A DNA stretch of 7,690 nt from Oligoflexus sp. (GCA_030151925.1 JASLCY010000297.1:1-7690); one strand, 5' to 3'; counted from the stretch's first letter, positions 1 to 6,581 are shown. The notes: generated by a model from the sequence alone, not told the origin. Made by a program: numbers and translations.

Positions 1-174
1 GACTACACCGACGGCAAACCCGTGACCGACGTGTATCCGCTGCTCGCGAAGTCCAATAAAGCGCACAACGGCCTGCTCGTGAGCCTGGCCAACACCTACG
101 GCGTGGGCATCACCGAGTTCGGCGGCTACTACGACTCCACCTACGAAAAAGGCCCGCTCGCTCGCCTGACCTGA
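1..174 (+). CDS. 3' end of a putative secreted DUF1552/DUF1501-like protein (partial)
   Basis: An open frame enters from the left edge and runs 57 codons to a TGA at 172-174; the start lies outside the window. Its codon use (GAC, CTC, GCG, GGC) matches the other real genes here. The visible tail contains HNGLLVSLANTYGVGITEFGG and ends GPLARLT. This resembles the C-terminus of DUF1552/DUF1501-type proteins, where a segment like 'HN-LLVS-A-A-GV---FG' is followed by 'GPL--L'. Those families are generally exported proteins of unknown or sulfatase/phosphatase-like function. The assignment rests on about 35 residues recalled by pattern only, so the family is tentative although the coding call is good. 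A terminator follows 17 bp after the stop, making this the last gene of its transcription unit. Confidence 0.6.
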   Translation, partial: DYTDGKPVTDVYPLLAKSNKAHNGLLVSLANTYGVGITEFGGYYDSTYEKGPLARLT

Positions 175-183
175 TCGTACACG

Positions 184-223
184 AAAAAAAGGCCCACGAT
201 TCGCTCTCGAATCGTGGGCTTTT
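184..223. terminator. Bidirectional intrinsic terminator between convergent genes
   Basis: A perfect 12-bp stem (192-203 GCCCACGATTCG, paired with 208-219) closes a CTCT tetraloop. It is preceded by seven A (184-190) and followed by TTTT (220-223). Read on the + strand the hairpin is followed by a short U tract. Read on the - strand it is followed by GCC and then seven U. It therefore can end both the upstream + strand gene and the convergent Cys-rich gene, with the better U tract serving the - strand gene. Confidence 0.9.
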
Positions 224-279
224 ACATGTGAAGGAAAACTCGAACAACTTCAGTCGAACGGGATCCGAAGGCTTATGGA

Positions 280-657
280 TCAGAGCAATTCCATATCGGT
301 GATGGAGTTGCCCGACAATACGTCGGAATACTGGAAATCCTTGGTCGGGATAACATCGTTCTTGCGCGACGTGGATTTGAACGTCTCCTGGTAGACGCCG
401 CATTCGATATAGTCGAAGACCGAGGGGAACGGATGATGGACGCATTCCATCTGCGGCTCTTCCTCATCCTTCTTCGATGCTTTCTTCGCGCCTTTGCGGG
501 CGGCGGCCGGCTTGCCTTTCGCCATCTCCTCGCCCGGCACCTCGGGAGCGAGGAACTTCTTCATGACGAGGCCACACATGCTCTTGAATTCGATCTTCTG
601 GGTTTCCTGATCCACCTGACCGTGACGAACCAGATGCGGACAACGTTTGCAAAGCAT
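280..657 (-). CDS. Small Cys-rich, probably metal-binding protein of unknown function
   Basis: This 125-residue cytoplasmic-looking protein has no signal peptide or membrane segment, and I do not recognise the family. It begins MLCKRCPHLVRHG and has five cysteines: C3 and C6 (a CxxC), C28, C72 (in MECVHHPFP) and C86 (in IECGVY), with nearby H8, H12, H74 and H75. That spacing suggests a zinc or Fe-S site formed by an N-terminal and a C-terminal half. The halves are joined by a basic Lys/Ala-rich then acidic linker (about residues 46-67). The C-terminus (after about 93) is polar and ends ITDMELL. The start at 657 is preferred over an upstream ATG at 711 because AGGAAAGG lies 7 nt before it and Cys motifs begin immediately. 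The gene is convergent with the left-edge gene and divergent from folC, so it has its own promoter. Nucleic-acid binding is possible given the basic linker but is inference only. Confidence 0.85.
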   Translation of the reverse strand: MLCKRCPHLVRHGQVDQETQKIEFKSMCGLVMKKFLAPEVPGEEMAKGKPAAARKGAKKASKKDEEEPQMECVHHPFPSVFDYIECGVYQETFKSTSRKNDVIPTKDFQYSDVLSGNSITDMELL

Positions 658-664
658 CGAGTTA

Positions 665-672
665 CCTTTCCT
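665..672 (-). promoter_or_regulatory. Shine-Dalgarno site of the Cys-rich gene
   Basis: On the - strand AGGAAAGG ends 7 nt before the ATG at 657-655. This strong, well-spaced site fixes the start there and excludes the 18-codon N-terminal extension from the ATG at 711, which would read through this site. Confidence 0.85.
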
Positions 673-706
673 GGTAAGCAGGCGACAAGGGACTATGGCC
701 CGGTCA

Positions 707-720
707 GACATAGCTATGTC
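707..720. promoter_or_regulatory. Perfect 14-bp palindrome, possible operator
   Basis: GACATAGCTATGTC is identical to its reverse complement. It lies in the divergent intergenic region, about 50 bp upstream of the Cys-rich gene start and about 190 bp upstream of folC. A further GACATA half-site occurs at 772-777. It could be a dimeric repressor site acting on the Cys-rich gene. No matching regulator is in the window, so the role is inferred from symmetry and position only. Confidence 0.4.
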
Positions 721-913
721 ATGAGCAGAGCGATCTTCGCTGTGTCGGCCAAAAATTTTCTTGGAGTTAACGACATACTATTCGATGGTTTCCGGGTGTG
801 CAAGGCGAAAATATTTGTTATTTATGGGAAAATTGTGTTTGGCGGGCACCAAAAAAGCTCTGCTTTGCCAAGGGAATCAAGTTCTTAAGCAAGTCTTTTT
901 GTCGAGTTTAGTC

Positions 914-2275
914 ATGGATTTTGAAGTGCTGTTCAAAAAACGGGCGAACCATATAAAACCAGGCCTCGAACGCATCCGCGCGAGCTACGAGGCTTTGCAA
1001 AAACCTGCTTCCTCCATACCGGCCGTCCTCGTCGGCGGAACGAACGGCAAGGGTTCGACCAGCGGCTTCATCTGGTCGCTGCTCGCGTTGAGCGGCAAAC
1101 CCATAGGCCTGTCGAGCTCCCCGCATCTCGTCTCCTTCTCGGAACGTTTCCAGATCTCGGGGCTGCCCCTCGACGATAAGGATATTCACGCAGCGTGGCA
1201 GCGTTTAAAGGCCGATCTCGAACCGCGGCTCTACGAGGAGCTGTCGTTCTTCGAGATCGCGACCCTGATCGCCTTTCGCATTTTTGAAGAGCGGAAGGTG
1301 GCGATGCAGGTCCTCGAGGTCGGTCTCGGGGGACGTTGGGACGCGAGTAATATCTCCGATCCCTCGGCTTCGATCGTCGTGAGCGTCTCGCGCGATCACA
1401 AGGAGTTCCTCGGCGACGATCTCTTCGGCATCCTGCGCGAGAAGTTCGCTATCGCCCGCGCGGGCCGGCCGCTGTTCTGGGGCGCGCAGGGCGAGGCGAT
1501 GCAGGAGCCGGGCGTGGAGTCCGTCGTGCGTGAAGAGGCGGCGAAACACGGGGCGATTCTCCTCGAGCGCGGGCCGCATTTCTCGGCTACCGAACGGTCA
1601 CTCCTCATTCATCTTCCGGGCCGCGCGCGGCTCGAGCTGCCGTGCGCGGGGATCGCGCGCGACCTGCCGCCTTACCTTCGCAATAACCTCTCCCTCGCTG
1701 CGGCTTTTTATCAGTGGCATGCCGAGCAGCAGCCCGGCGTGTGGCCCGAGCTCGCCTCGATCTGGTCACGGTTCTGCCTCGGCGAAGGAGCGGCGCCCGT
1801 GACCTTAGCCGGACGCGCGCAGAAGATCCTGAGCCGGGACGCCGAGCCGCGCAAATTCCTCATCGATGTGTGCCACAACCCCGACGGCGCTCGTGCATTC
1901 GCCGATGCCGTCCTTCGTCTGTTCCCAGGACGAAAACTCGCAGGATACGTCTCGATTCTGAAGGACAAGGAGTGCGATGCGATCCTGGATATCTTGCGTT
2001 CTGTTCTGCATCCTGTCATCCTCTTTGGGATTGCGAATGAGCGCTCATGGAACATCGCAACTCTGGCTGCGCGGCACCGGGATCTACCTTTCTACGAGAC
2101 GCTTGATGCAGCCCTGGCGGCGACGCCTCAGGCGTTGAAAAAGGAGCCTTGGGCTCTGTGCGGATCAGTCGCGGCCGTGGGTGAAGCGCTGCAGCGGATG
2201 AAGGTATCACCAAAGGAATTGACTCTTGCGAGTATTATTAACGGCGACTGGTCTCCTGTTACTCACGAGTCTTAG
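914..2275 (+). CDS. folC: Bifunctional folylpolyglutamate synthase / dihydrofolate synthase FolC
   Basis: This is a cytosolic Mur-ligase-family enzyme that uses ATP to add glutamate to dihydropteroate and to folates, and it is needed for folate retention and one-carbon metabolism. From the ATG at 914 it has 453 residues, close to the usual 420-450. Visible motifs in order: P-loop GGTNGKGST (41-49), SSPHLVSFSER (68-78), EVGLGGRWDASN (135-146), the DH pair (161-162), the lysine of the REK segment (K177, position of the carbamylated Lys in the family), LAGRAQ (298-303), DVCHNPDGARA (318-328) and the C-terminal GSVAAVGE (417-424). An in-frame ATG at 761 would add 51 residues of atypical, poorly folding sequence and is rejected. 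The chosen ATG has only a weak GAG at 904-906 as ribosome site. Divergences: EKFAIARAG where EKAGI is typical, and CHNP where AHNP is typical. It is the first gene of the folC-lptD-speD operon. Whether it has both synthase activities cannot be told from sequence. Confidence 0.93.
   Translation: MDFEVLFKKRANHIKPGLERIRASYEALQKPASSIPAVLVGGTNGKGSTSGFIWSLLALSGKPIGLSSSPHLVSFSERFQISGLPLDDKDIHAAWQRLKADLEPRLYEELSFFEIATLIAFRIFEERKVAMQVLEVGLGGRWDASNISDPSASIVVSVSRDHKEFLGDDLFGILREKFAIARAGRPLFWGAQGEAMQEPGVESVVREEAAKHGAILLERGPHFSATERSLLIHLPGRARLELPCAGIARDLPPYLRNNLSLAAAFYQWHAEQQPGVWPELASIWSRFCLGEGAAPVTLAGRAQKILSRDAEPRKFLIDVCHNPDGARAFADAVLRLFPGRKLAGYVSILKDKECDAILDILRSVLHPVILFGIANERSWNIATLAARHRDLPFYETLDAALAATPQALKKEPWALCGSVAAVGEALQRMKVSPKELTLASIINGDWSPVTHES
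2212..2217 (+). promoter_or_regulatory. Shine-Dalgarno site deciding the TTG start of lptD
   Basis: AAAGGA lies inside the folC coding sequence, 8 nt before the TTG at 2226. Its spacing is ideal, and the TTG start gives a complete signal peptide. The next in-frame ATG (codon 56) would remove the signal peptide. Confidence 0.8.
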
Positions 2276-5200
2276 GGCCGGAATCTCATATGGACAGGAC
2301 ACAACGCCGGCATCGGCGCCTTCCGCTTCTGCGACCGATGCACCGGAATCCTCGGGTGATGCGTCGACCCATTCGAACCCCGCCGAGCTGATGAAGAATT
2401 CGCCGCAGACCAGCGATGGTGTGTTGCAAGGCGTTCCGACCGTCGATGGTGTCGCCAAACCTGCTCAGGCTCCGGCCAACCCCGACTTCAAAGTACCTGT
2501 CAATGCCGCAGAGCTTAAAGCCAACGCCAGCACTCTCGAGTTGGGCTCGGGGAACAATTCTTCGGTTCTCTACGATGGCAAGCTGCTGAAGGTCGATCAG
2601 AACGCGCAGCAGTATTCGTTGAGCGGCGACGTCGTCTTTATCGGTGCGGGCTACGTCATCACTGCCGACGATGTGAAGGTGAATTATCCCGCCAAGGAAA
2701 TGACCGCGACCGGCCACGTCCTGGTCATCCACCAGAATCAGGTCTTCACCGGCGAACGCATCTTCATGAAGTGGGAAACCGGCGACTTCACCATCGAGAA
2801 AGCGGTGCTGGTCGCGAGCGATCCCAACAAGATCCGCGAGGTGAGCGAGAAGATCCTCGGCCTCACCACGCAGGAGCTGGAATACGAAACGGCGAAGAAG
2901 ACCCGGCTCGAGGATATCGCGAAGGACCGGGAGAAGCTGCGCGAGGACTTCCGCAAGTCGCCGGCCCAGACGCCGGATCAGGAGTTGCTGGAACGTTATA
3001 CGCGCCTGCTCGAGGAAGATACGATGACGGCGAATTCCGTCGCGCCCTCGCTGGCGCAGAGGGATCAGATGCGCCGGCGCCGCTTCGAGGAGCGCCGCGT
3101 GTTCTGGGAGCTGGGGCGCGCGCAGGCGCTCAAGAGCAAGGTTCCCGCCACCGTTTATTTCCGCTTGCAGGGCGAGAGCCTCGAACGCAAGGACGGCAAT
3201 ACCTATACCGCGCAGGACGCGATCTTCACGCCTTGCATCTGCGCCGACGACGAGACGCCGGCCTGGGGATTCCAGGCGGATAAGATCGTGGCCGAGCAAG
3301 AGGGCTACATCAACCTCAAGCACCCGGTCCTCACGATCAAGGGCGTGCCCATCATCTATCTGCCCTATCTGAAGCTCCCGCTCAAGGCCCAGCGGCAGTC
3401 GGGCTTCCTCATCCCGAGTTTCCAGAGCAGCTCGCGCAACGGCTTCGTCTATACCCAGCCGGTGTTCTTCGATTTCGGCCCGAACGCCGATACCACGCTC
3501 ACCTCCGACATCTTCCAGAAGCGCGGGACGCGGGTCGGCGCCGAAGCCCGTTACGAGGCCTCGCAGCATTCCGGCATCCGCTACGAGATCGATACCATCC
3601 GCGATCACCAGTGGCTCGACCAGGCGAACTACCGCCGCGACCTGCTCGAATTCTATCAGGCGCATCCGGTGTGCACCAATCCCGATCCGGTGGCGAACGC
3701 GTCCTGCATGCAGCTGGAGGACACCACGCACCTCTCGCCTCCGAACAACACCTGGAGGGGCAAACAGGATTGGGACGGCCGCTACAATATCGCGCCGCGG
3801 CTCTCGTTCGTGACCAAAGGCAAGGTGGTCTCCGATCACCGCTACCTCGACGACCTCTACATCCCTCAGGAGATCGTCACCGCCTTCGCGCCCAAGGCGA
3901 ACGCGAACGCCTTCTCGAACGCCAAAGCCAAGCTCGATTTCGACGGCGAGGATTTCTACGCCGGCCTCCGCACCGCATACGGCGACAACTCGATCGTCGA
4001 TAAGCAGTACGCGGGCCAGCAGATCCCCGCGTCCTTGAACTTCCAGAGCCGTTATTTCCGTCTCTTCCCGGCGAGCTGGTGGACGACGCCGAGCTACGGC
4101 GAGATCCGCGCCGGCAGCGTGCAGATCCAGGACCGCGGCCTGCCCGAGACCTCGATGATCAAGCCGCCGGCGACCCTCGCGCCCGGCCAGACTTCGAACC
4201 AGCTCGGCAGCGGTAACTGGAACCGCATCGGCTTCAACGTCATCACTCCGATCAGCACCGACGGCATCTTCAAGATCGATCATTTCGCGGATGCCGAGGT
4301 CCGTTACATCGAGGCGCGCGGCTTCGACGATAAAAACAGCACGATCCGCACCTGGAAGACCGGCATCAACCTGAACCTGCCCATCGACGGCCTCGGCCGT
4401 CTGCCTGATTTCATGCAGCCGAAGGAAGGGACGCGCTACGGCCAGCACATCATGAACTGGGGCCTGAGCTTCTCGATCCGACCTTCCGTGGCGCGCGACG
4501 GCCCCTACGGCGACCTCAAGAATGCGAACGGCGCTCCGCTCGTCTATTTCCAGAGCGATCGCGAACGCCTCTTCATCGACGACCAGGACGTCCTCGATGA
4601 GGATACGATGGTCAAGCACAAGCGCGTTACGCTCAGCACGCAGCATCGCTGGAGGATCTTCGATCGGGTGGATCAGGCTCTGCCCGCAACCACGGACAAG
4701 GTGGACGAATACGACAGTGAGATGGCGAACCTGCAGGAGCAGGCGCGCCGCGAGCTCATGAGCGTCAAGGATAGGGCGGTGCGCTCGGCGGATGAGATGT
4801 ACCGGACCGACCCCAATGGTAGTACTGATTGGCTCATTCGCCGCTACAAGACCACGGATCAGGACGCTATCGAACCCGTGAATTTCGCGGCTTCGATTAC
4901 CTACGACGGTTATCAGGAGACGCTGCGGAAGGAGCAGCTTCGCGCCAACGACCAGCTCGAGGAGCAGGCTATCGCCGCAGGGCCGGCCGCCGCTCCCGGC
5001 ATCCGGGCCCAAAAAGTGACTTACACCCAATTACCGGAATCGTGGATCGGTCCTTCCGCGTCGCTGGGGCTTAATTACAAAGGGCTAACGCTCGACAGCT
5101 CGGTTCTCTACAATATTTACGAAAGAACTAGCACTTCCGTGGGTTTTGGGTTAGGACTACCCACTTTCTATTCGACGCAGGTAGGTCTGCGTTATTCGCT

Positions 5201-5567
5201 GGCAAAACAGGCTCAACCCGATCCTGTTACGGAAGATCTGAACTACCTCCGGACCAAGACCACGACTTTCGGTCTGGCATCGGGGGCGATCAAATACGTA
5301 ACGTTGGGAGTGAACCTGATTCGCGAGCAGGTGGAGCAGCGGAAGGTCCGGTACGCGACGTCCTATCAGATCGCTTACGACGATAAGTCCGGTTGTTGGG
5401 GCATCCAGTTCCTCCGCGAGAAGGATCTCAGTCAGTTGGAAGAGCAGGCGAACTACATTTTGCAAGTGGCCGTCATCTTCCTCGGCAATCGCCGCGGCGC
5501 CGACGTCTCTCCGGGCATCGAACGGGTCGTCCGCGGGGAAAAAGCCATCGAACGTGAAAAACAATAG
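2226..5567 (+). CDS. lptD: LPS assembly outer-membrane protein LptD (large form)
   Basis: LptD is the outer-membrane beta-barrel that, with LptE, inserts lipopolysaccharide into the outer leaflet. At 1113 residues it is much longer than E. coli LptD (784). Order of parts: signal peptide (1 to about 23, cleavage near SYGQ); low-complexity Ser/Pro/Ala linker (about 25-90); OstA/LptA-like beta-jellyroll (about 105-198, LSGDVVFIGAGYVITADDV); charged helical/coiled-coil insertion (about 203-305); resumed jellyroll with the LptD signature around C337/C339 (AIFTPCICADD...WGFQADKI); barrel entry (373-442, GVPIIYLPYLKLPLKAQRQS, GFLIPSF, TLTSDIFQKRGTRVGAEARY). A second mainly helical insertion lies at about 812-935. 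The C-terminal strands include DDKSGCWGIQF (C1057), matching the family's C-terminal Cys/aromatic motif, then a charged tail. Start TTG at 2226 overlaps folC by 50 bp, so translation is probably coupled. speD follows after 15 bp. LptE is not in the window. The two insertions are unusual for the family. Confidence 0.95.
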   Translation: MRVLLTATGLLLLTSLRAGISYGQDTTPASAPSASATDAPESSGDASTHSNPAELMKNSPQTSDGVLQGVPTVDGVAKPAQAPANPDFKVPVNAAELKANASTLELGSGNNSSVLYDGKLLKVDQNAQQYSLSGDVVFIGAGYVITADDVKVNYPAKEMTATGHVLVIHQNQVFTGERIFMKWETGDFTIEKAVLVASDPNKIREVSEKILGLTTQELEYETAKKTRLEDIAKDREKLREDFRKSPAQTPDQELLERYTRLLEEDTMTANSVAPSLAQRDQMRRRRFEERRVFWELGRAQALKSKVPATVYFRLQGESLERKDGNTYTAQDAIFTPCICADDETPAWGFQADKIVAEQEGYINLKHPVLTIKGVPIIYLPYLKLPLKAQRQSGFLIPSFQSSSRNGFVYTQPVFFDFGPNADTTLTSDIFQKRGTRVGAEARYEASQHSGIRYEIDTIRDHQWLDQANYRRDLLEFYQAHPVCTNPDPVANASCMQLEDTTHLSPPNNTWRGKQDWDGRYNIAPRLSFVTKGKVVSDHRYLDDLYIPQEIVTAFAPKANANAFSNAKAKLDFDGEDFYAGLRTAYGDNSIVDKQYAGQQIPASLNFQSRYFRLFPASWWTTPSYGEIRAGSVQIQDRGLPETSMIKPPATLAPGQTSNQLGSGNWNRIGFNVITPISTDGIFKIDHFADAEVRYIEARGFDDKNSTIRTWKTGINLNLPIDGLGRLPDFMQPKEGTRYGQHIMNWGLSFSIRPSVARDGPYGDLKNANGAPLVYFQSDRERLFIDDQDVLDEDTMVKHKRVTLSTQHRWRIFDRVDQALPATTDKVDEYDSEMANLQEQARRELMSVKDRAVRSADEMYRTDPNGSTDWLIRRYKTTDQDAIEPVNFAASITYDGYQETLRKEQLRANDQLEEQAIAAGPAAAPGIRAQKVTYTQLPESWIGPSASLGLNYKGLTLDSSVLYNIYERTSTSVGFGLGLPTFYSTQVGLRYSLAKQAQPDPVTEDLNYLRTKTTTFGLASGAIKYVTLGVNLIREQVEQRKVRYATSYQIAYDDKSGCWGIQFLREKDLSQLEEQANYILQVAVIFLGNRRGADVSPGIERVVRGEKAIEREKQ

Positions 5568-5569
5568 CT

Positions 5570-5574
5570 GGAGG
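5570..5574 (+). promoter_or_regulatory. Shine-Dalgarno site of speD
   Basis: GGAGG lies in the 15-bp gap between the lptD stop and the speD ATG, 8 nt before the start. It is the strongest ribosome site in the operon, suggesting speD is translated efficiently from the shared message. Confidence 0.85.
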
Positions 5575-5582
5575 AAGCTAAG

Positions 5583-6353
5583 ATGAAACGAGTCGTCCCC
5601 TTCGAAGGTCCCATCAAGCTCGAGGGCTTCAACAACCTGACGAAGGCCCTGAGTTTCAACCTTTACGACTTCTGCGTGGCGCGTAACGATGCCGAGCGCG
5701 AATCCTACGTGAAATACATCCATGAGAAGTTCAGCGCCAAGCGCGTGACCGAGATCCTCACCGGCATCTGCGATATCATCGAGGCGAACGTGCTCGCGGT
5801 CTCCGACCAGGATTACGATCCGTGGGGCGCTTCCTCGCTCGTGCTCATGAGCGACATCAAAGGCAGCGGCGTGGGCGACGTGAAGATGCACCTCGACAAG
5901 AGCCACATCTGCGCTCACACCTATCCGGACTTCCGCGCGAACGGCCAGGTCTGTTCGTTCCGCATCGATATCGATATCGCGACCTGCGGCGAGATCTCTC
6001 CGCTCCGCGCTCTCAACTTCATGTTCGAAGCCGTGGAGTCGGACGTCGTGATCGCCGATTACGTCGTTCGCGGTTATACGCGCGACTCGCTCGGCCGCCG
6101 CGTGTTCATGGATCACGACCTGCGCTCCATCCAGGAATACATCGATCCGAAGATCCTCCAGGATTATCACTGCATCGACCTCGCCCTCCAATCGGAGAAC
6201 ATCTGGCAAACCAAGCTGATGCGCACGAAGATGGATGAGAAGACCTATTTCGTGAACGGCAGCGAAGTGGACCTCTCGTCGCCCGAGACCCGTCGTTACC
6301 TGGATATGGTGAAGAACGAGATGCGCGGCCTCGTCTACCAGTGGCCTGAATAA
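5583..6353 (+). CDS. speD: S-adenosylmethionine decarboxylase proenzyme, class 1A (E. coli type)
   Basis: This cytosolic pyruvoyl-dependent enzyme makes decarboxylated SAM, the aminopropyl donor for spermidine synthesis. Length is 256 residues against 264 in E. coli SpeD, and collinear similarity runs from LEGFNNLTKALSFNLYD (13-29) to the C-terminus. The self-cleavage site is in HLDKSHICAHTYPD (103-116). Cleavage between K106 and S107 turns S107 into the pyruvoyl group, giving a beta chain of about 106 and an alpha chain of about 150 residues. The motif ATCGEISPLRALN (133-145) carries C135, equivalent to the catalytic Cys of the E. coli enzyme. DYVVRGYTRD (159-168) and SENIWQTK (204-211) are also family-typical. 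A stretch before the cleavage site (about 90-102) is shorter than in E. coli. It follows lptD by 15 bp with a strong ribosome site and is the last gene before the terminator. The spermidine synthase partner (speE) is not in the window. Confidence 0.96.
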   Translation: MKRVVPFEGPIKLEGFNNLTKALSFNLYDFCVARNDAERESYVKYIHEKFSAKRVTEILTGICDIIEANVLAVSDQDYDPWGASSLVLMSDIKGSGVGDVKMHLDKSHICAHTYPDFRANGQVCSFRIDIDIATCGEISPLRALNFMFEAVESDVVIADYVVRGYTRDSLGRRVFMDHDLRSIQEYIDPKILQDYHCIDLALQSENIWQTKLMRTKMDEKTYFVNGSEVDLSSPETRRYLDMVKNEMRGLVYQWPE

Positions 6354-6376
6354 AAAAAGAATTAGAGGATGAGAAG

Positions 6377-6411
6377 GCCCGGGGCGTGAAAGTCCCGGGC
6401 TTTTTGTTTTT
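6377..6411 (+). terminator. Intrinsic terminator of the folC-lptD-speD operon
   Basis: GCCCGGG (6377-6383) pairs with CCCGGGC (6394-6400). The stem extends by one G-U and one C-G pair to a GTGAAA hexaloop and is followed by TTTTTGTTTTT (6401-6411). It starts 24 bp after the speD stop. No comparable hairpin with a T tract is seen at the folC/lptD or lptD/speD junctions, which supports a three-gene unit. Confidence 0.93.
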
Positions 6412-6476
6412 AGGACGCCTGCCTGTTTCTGATGCAAGACACCATCAAAACCTTGACATCCCACCTCCTTGGACAA

Positions 6477-6505
6477 ATGACACGGGTGTCTGTTAGACTT
6501 ATCAT
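6477..6505 (+). promoter_or_regulatory. Sigma-70-type promoter for the leader ORF and the TPR/barrel gene
   Basis: The -35 element ATGACA (6477-6482) and -10 element TATCAT (6500-6505) each match consensus at 5 of 6 positions with an ideal 17-bp spacer. The predicted RNA start near 6512 would give a leader of about 66 nt before the gene at 6578. A perfect TTGACA at 6453-6458 lacks a convincing -10 at the right distance and is not favoured. Confidence 0.7.
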
Positions 6506-6513
6506 ACGGACAC
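6479..6513. promoter_or_regulatory. GACAC/GTGTC inverted repeats over the promoter, possible operator
   Basis: GACAC (6479-6483), GTGTC (6486-6490) and GACAC (6509-6513) form two overlapping inverted arrangements. GACAC-N2-GTGTC covers the -35 box and GTGTC-N18-GACAC brackets the -10 box. Another GACAC lies upstream at 6438-6442. The position is what one expects for a repressor, but no regulator is identified and the sites are short. Confidence 0.4.
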
Positions 6514-6548
6514 TTGTAAAGCCTAAAATCCACTCTTAAGGAACTTTT

Positions 6549-6581
6549 ATGTTCTTCATAAGGATGAGTGACCTGAAATGA
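6549..6581 (+). CDS. Putative 10-residue leader peptide (upstream ORF)
   Basis: ATG at 6549 opens MFFIRMSDLK and stops at TGA 6579-6581. AAGGA (6538-6542) lies 6 nt before the ATG, a good ribosome site. The stop overlaps the ATG of the next gene as ATGA. The larger gene has no well-spaced ribosome site of its own: AAGGA at 6560-6564 is 13 nt away, and GAG at 6566-6568 is weak. The leader may therefore deliver ribosomes to it by termination-reinitiation. The peptide shows no run of one amino acid, so classical amino-acid attenuation is not indicated. Expression is inferred from signals only. Confidence 0.45.
   Translation: MFFIRMSDLK

Noticed and set aside
658..711. N-terminal extension of the Cys-rich protein from the ATG at 711.
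   Set aside because: It would translate through a strong Shine-Dalgarno site at 665-672 that is perfectly spaced for the ATG at 657, and the conserved-looking Cys motif begins there.
854..866. Small hairpin AAAGC-TCT-GCTTT upstream of folC as a terminator or attenuator.
   Set aside because: Only 5 bp, mostly A-T pairs, and not followed by a T tract.
433..888. A 151-codon + strand frame over the Cys-rich gene and the intergenic region.
   Set aside because: Overlaps a better-supported - strand gene, has no ribosome site and crosses non-coding AT-rich DNA.
761..913. N-terminal extension of FolC by 51 residues from the ATG at 761.
   Set aside because: The added sequence matches nothing in FolC proteins, uses AT-rich intergenic DNA with different codon use, and has no ribosome site. 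FolC homology begins shortly after the ATG at 914.
2286..5030. A 914-codon open frame on the - strand opposite lptD.
   Set aside because: It is antisense to a clear LptD. Its composition (Leu/Arg/Val/His-rich, no motifs) is what GC3-rich genes produce in that antisense frame.
6453..6458. Perfect TTGACA as the -35 box of the last gene.
   Set aside because: At 15-19 bp downstream only AATGAC-like sequence is found, with no usable -10. The ATGACA/TATCAT pair at 6477-6505 is better, although TTGACA could be part of a regulatory repeat.
5157..6533. A 458-codon open frame on the - strand opposite the lptD end and all of speD.
   Set aside because: Antisense shadow of well-supported genes. It also crosses the operon terminator and has no recognisable domain.
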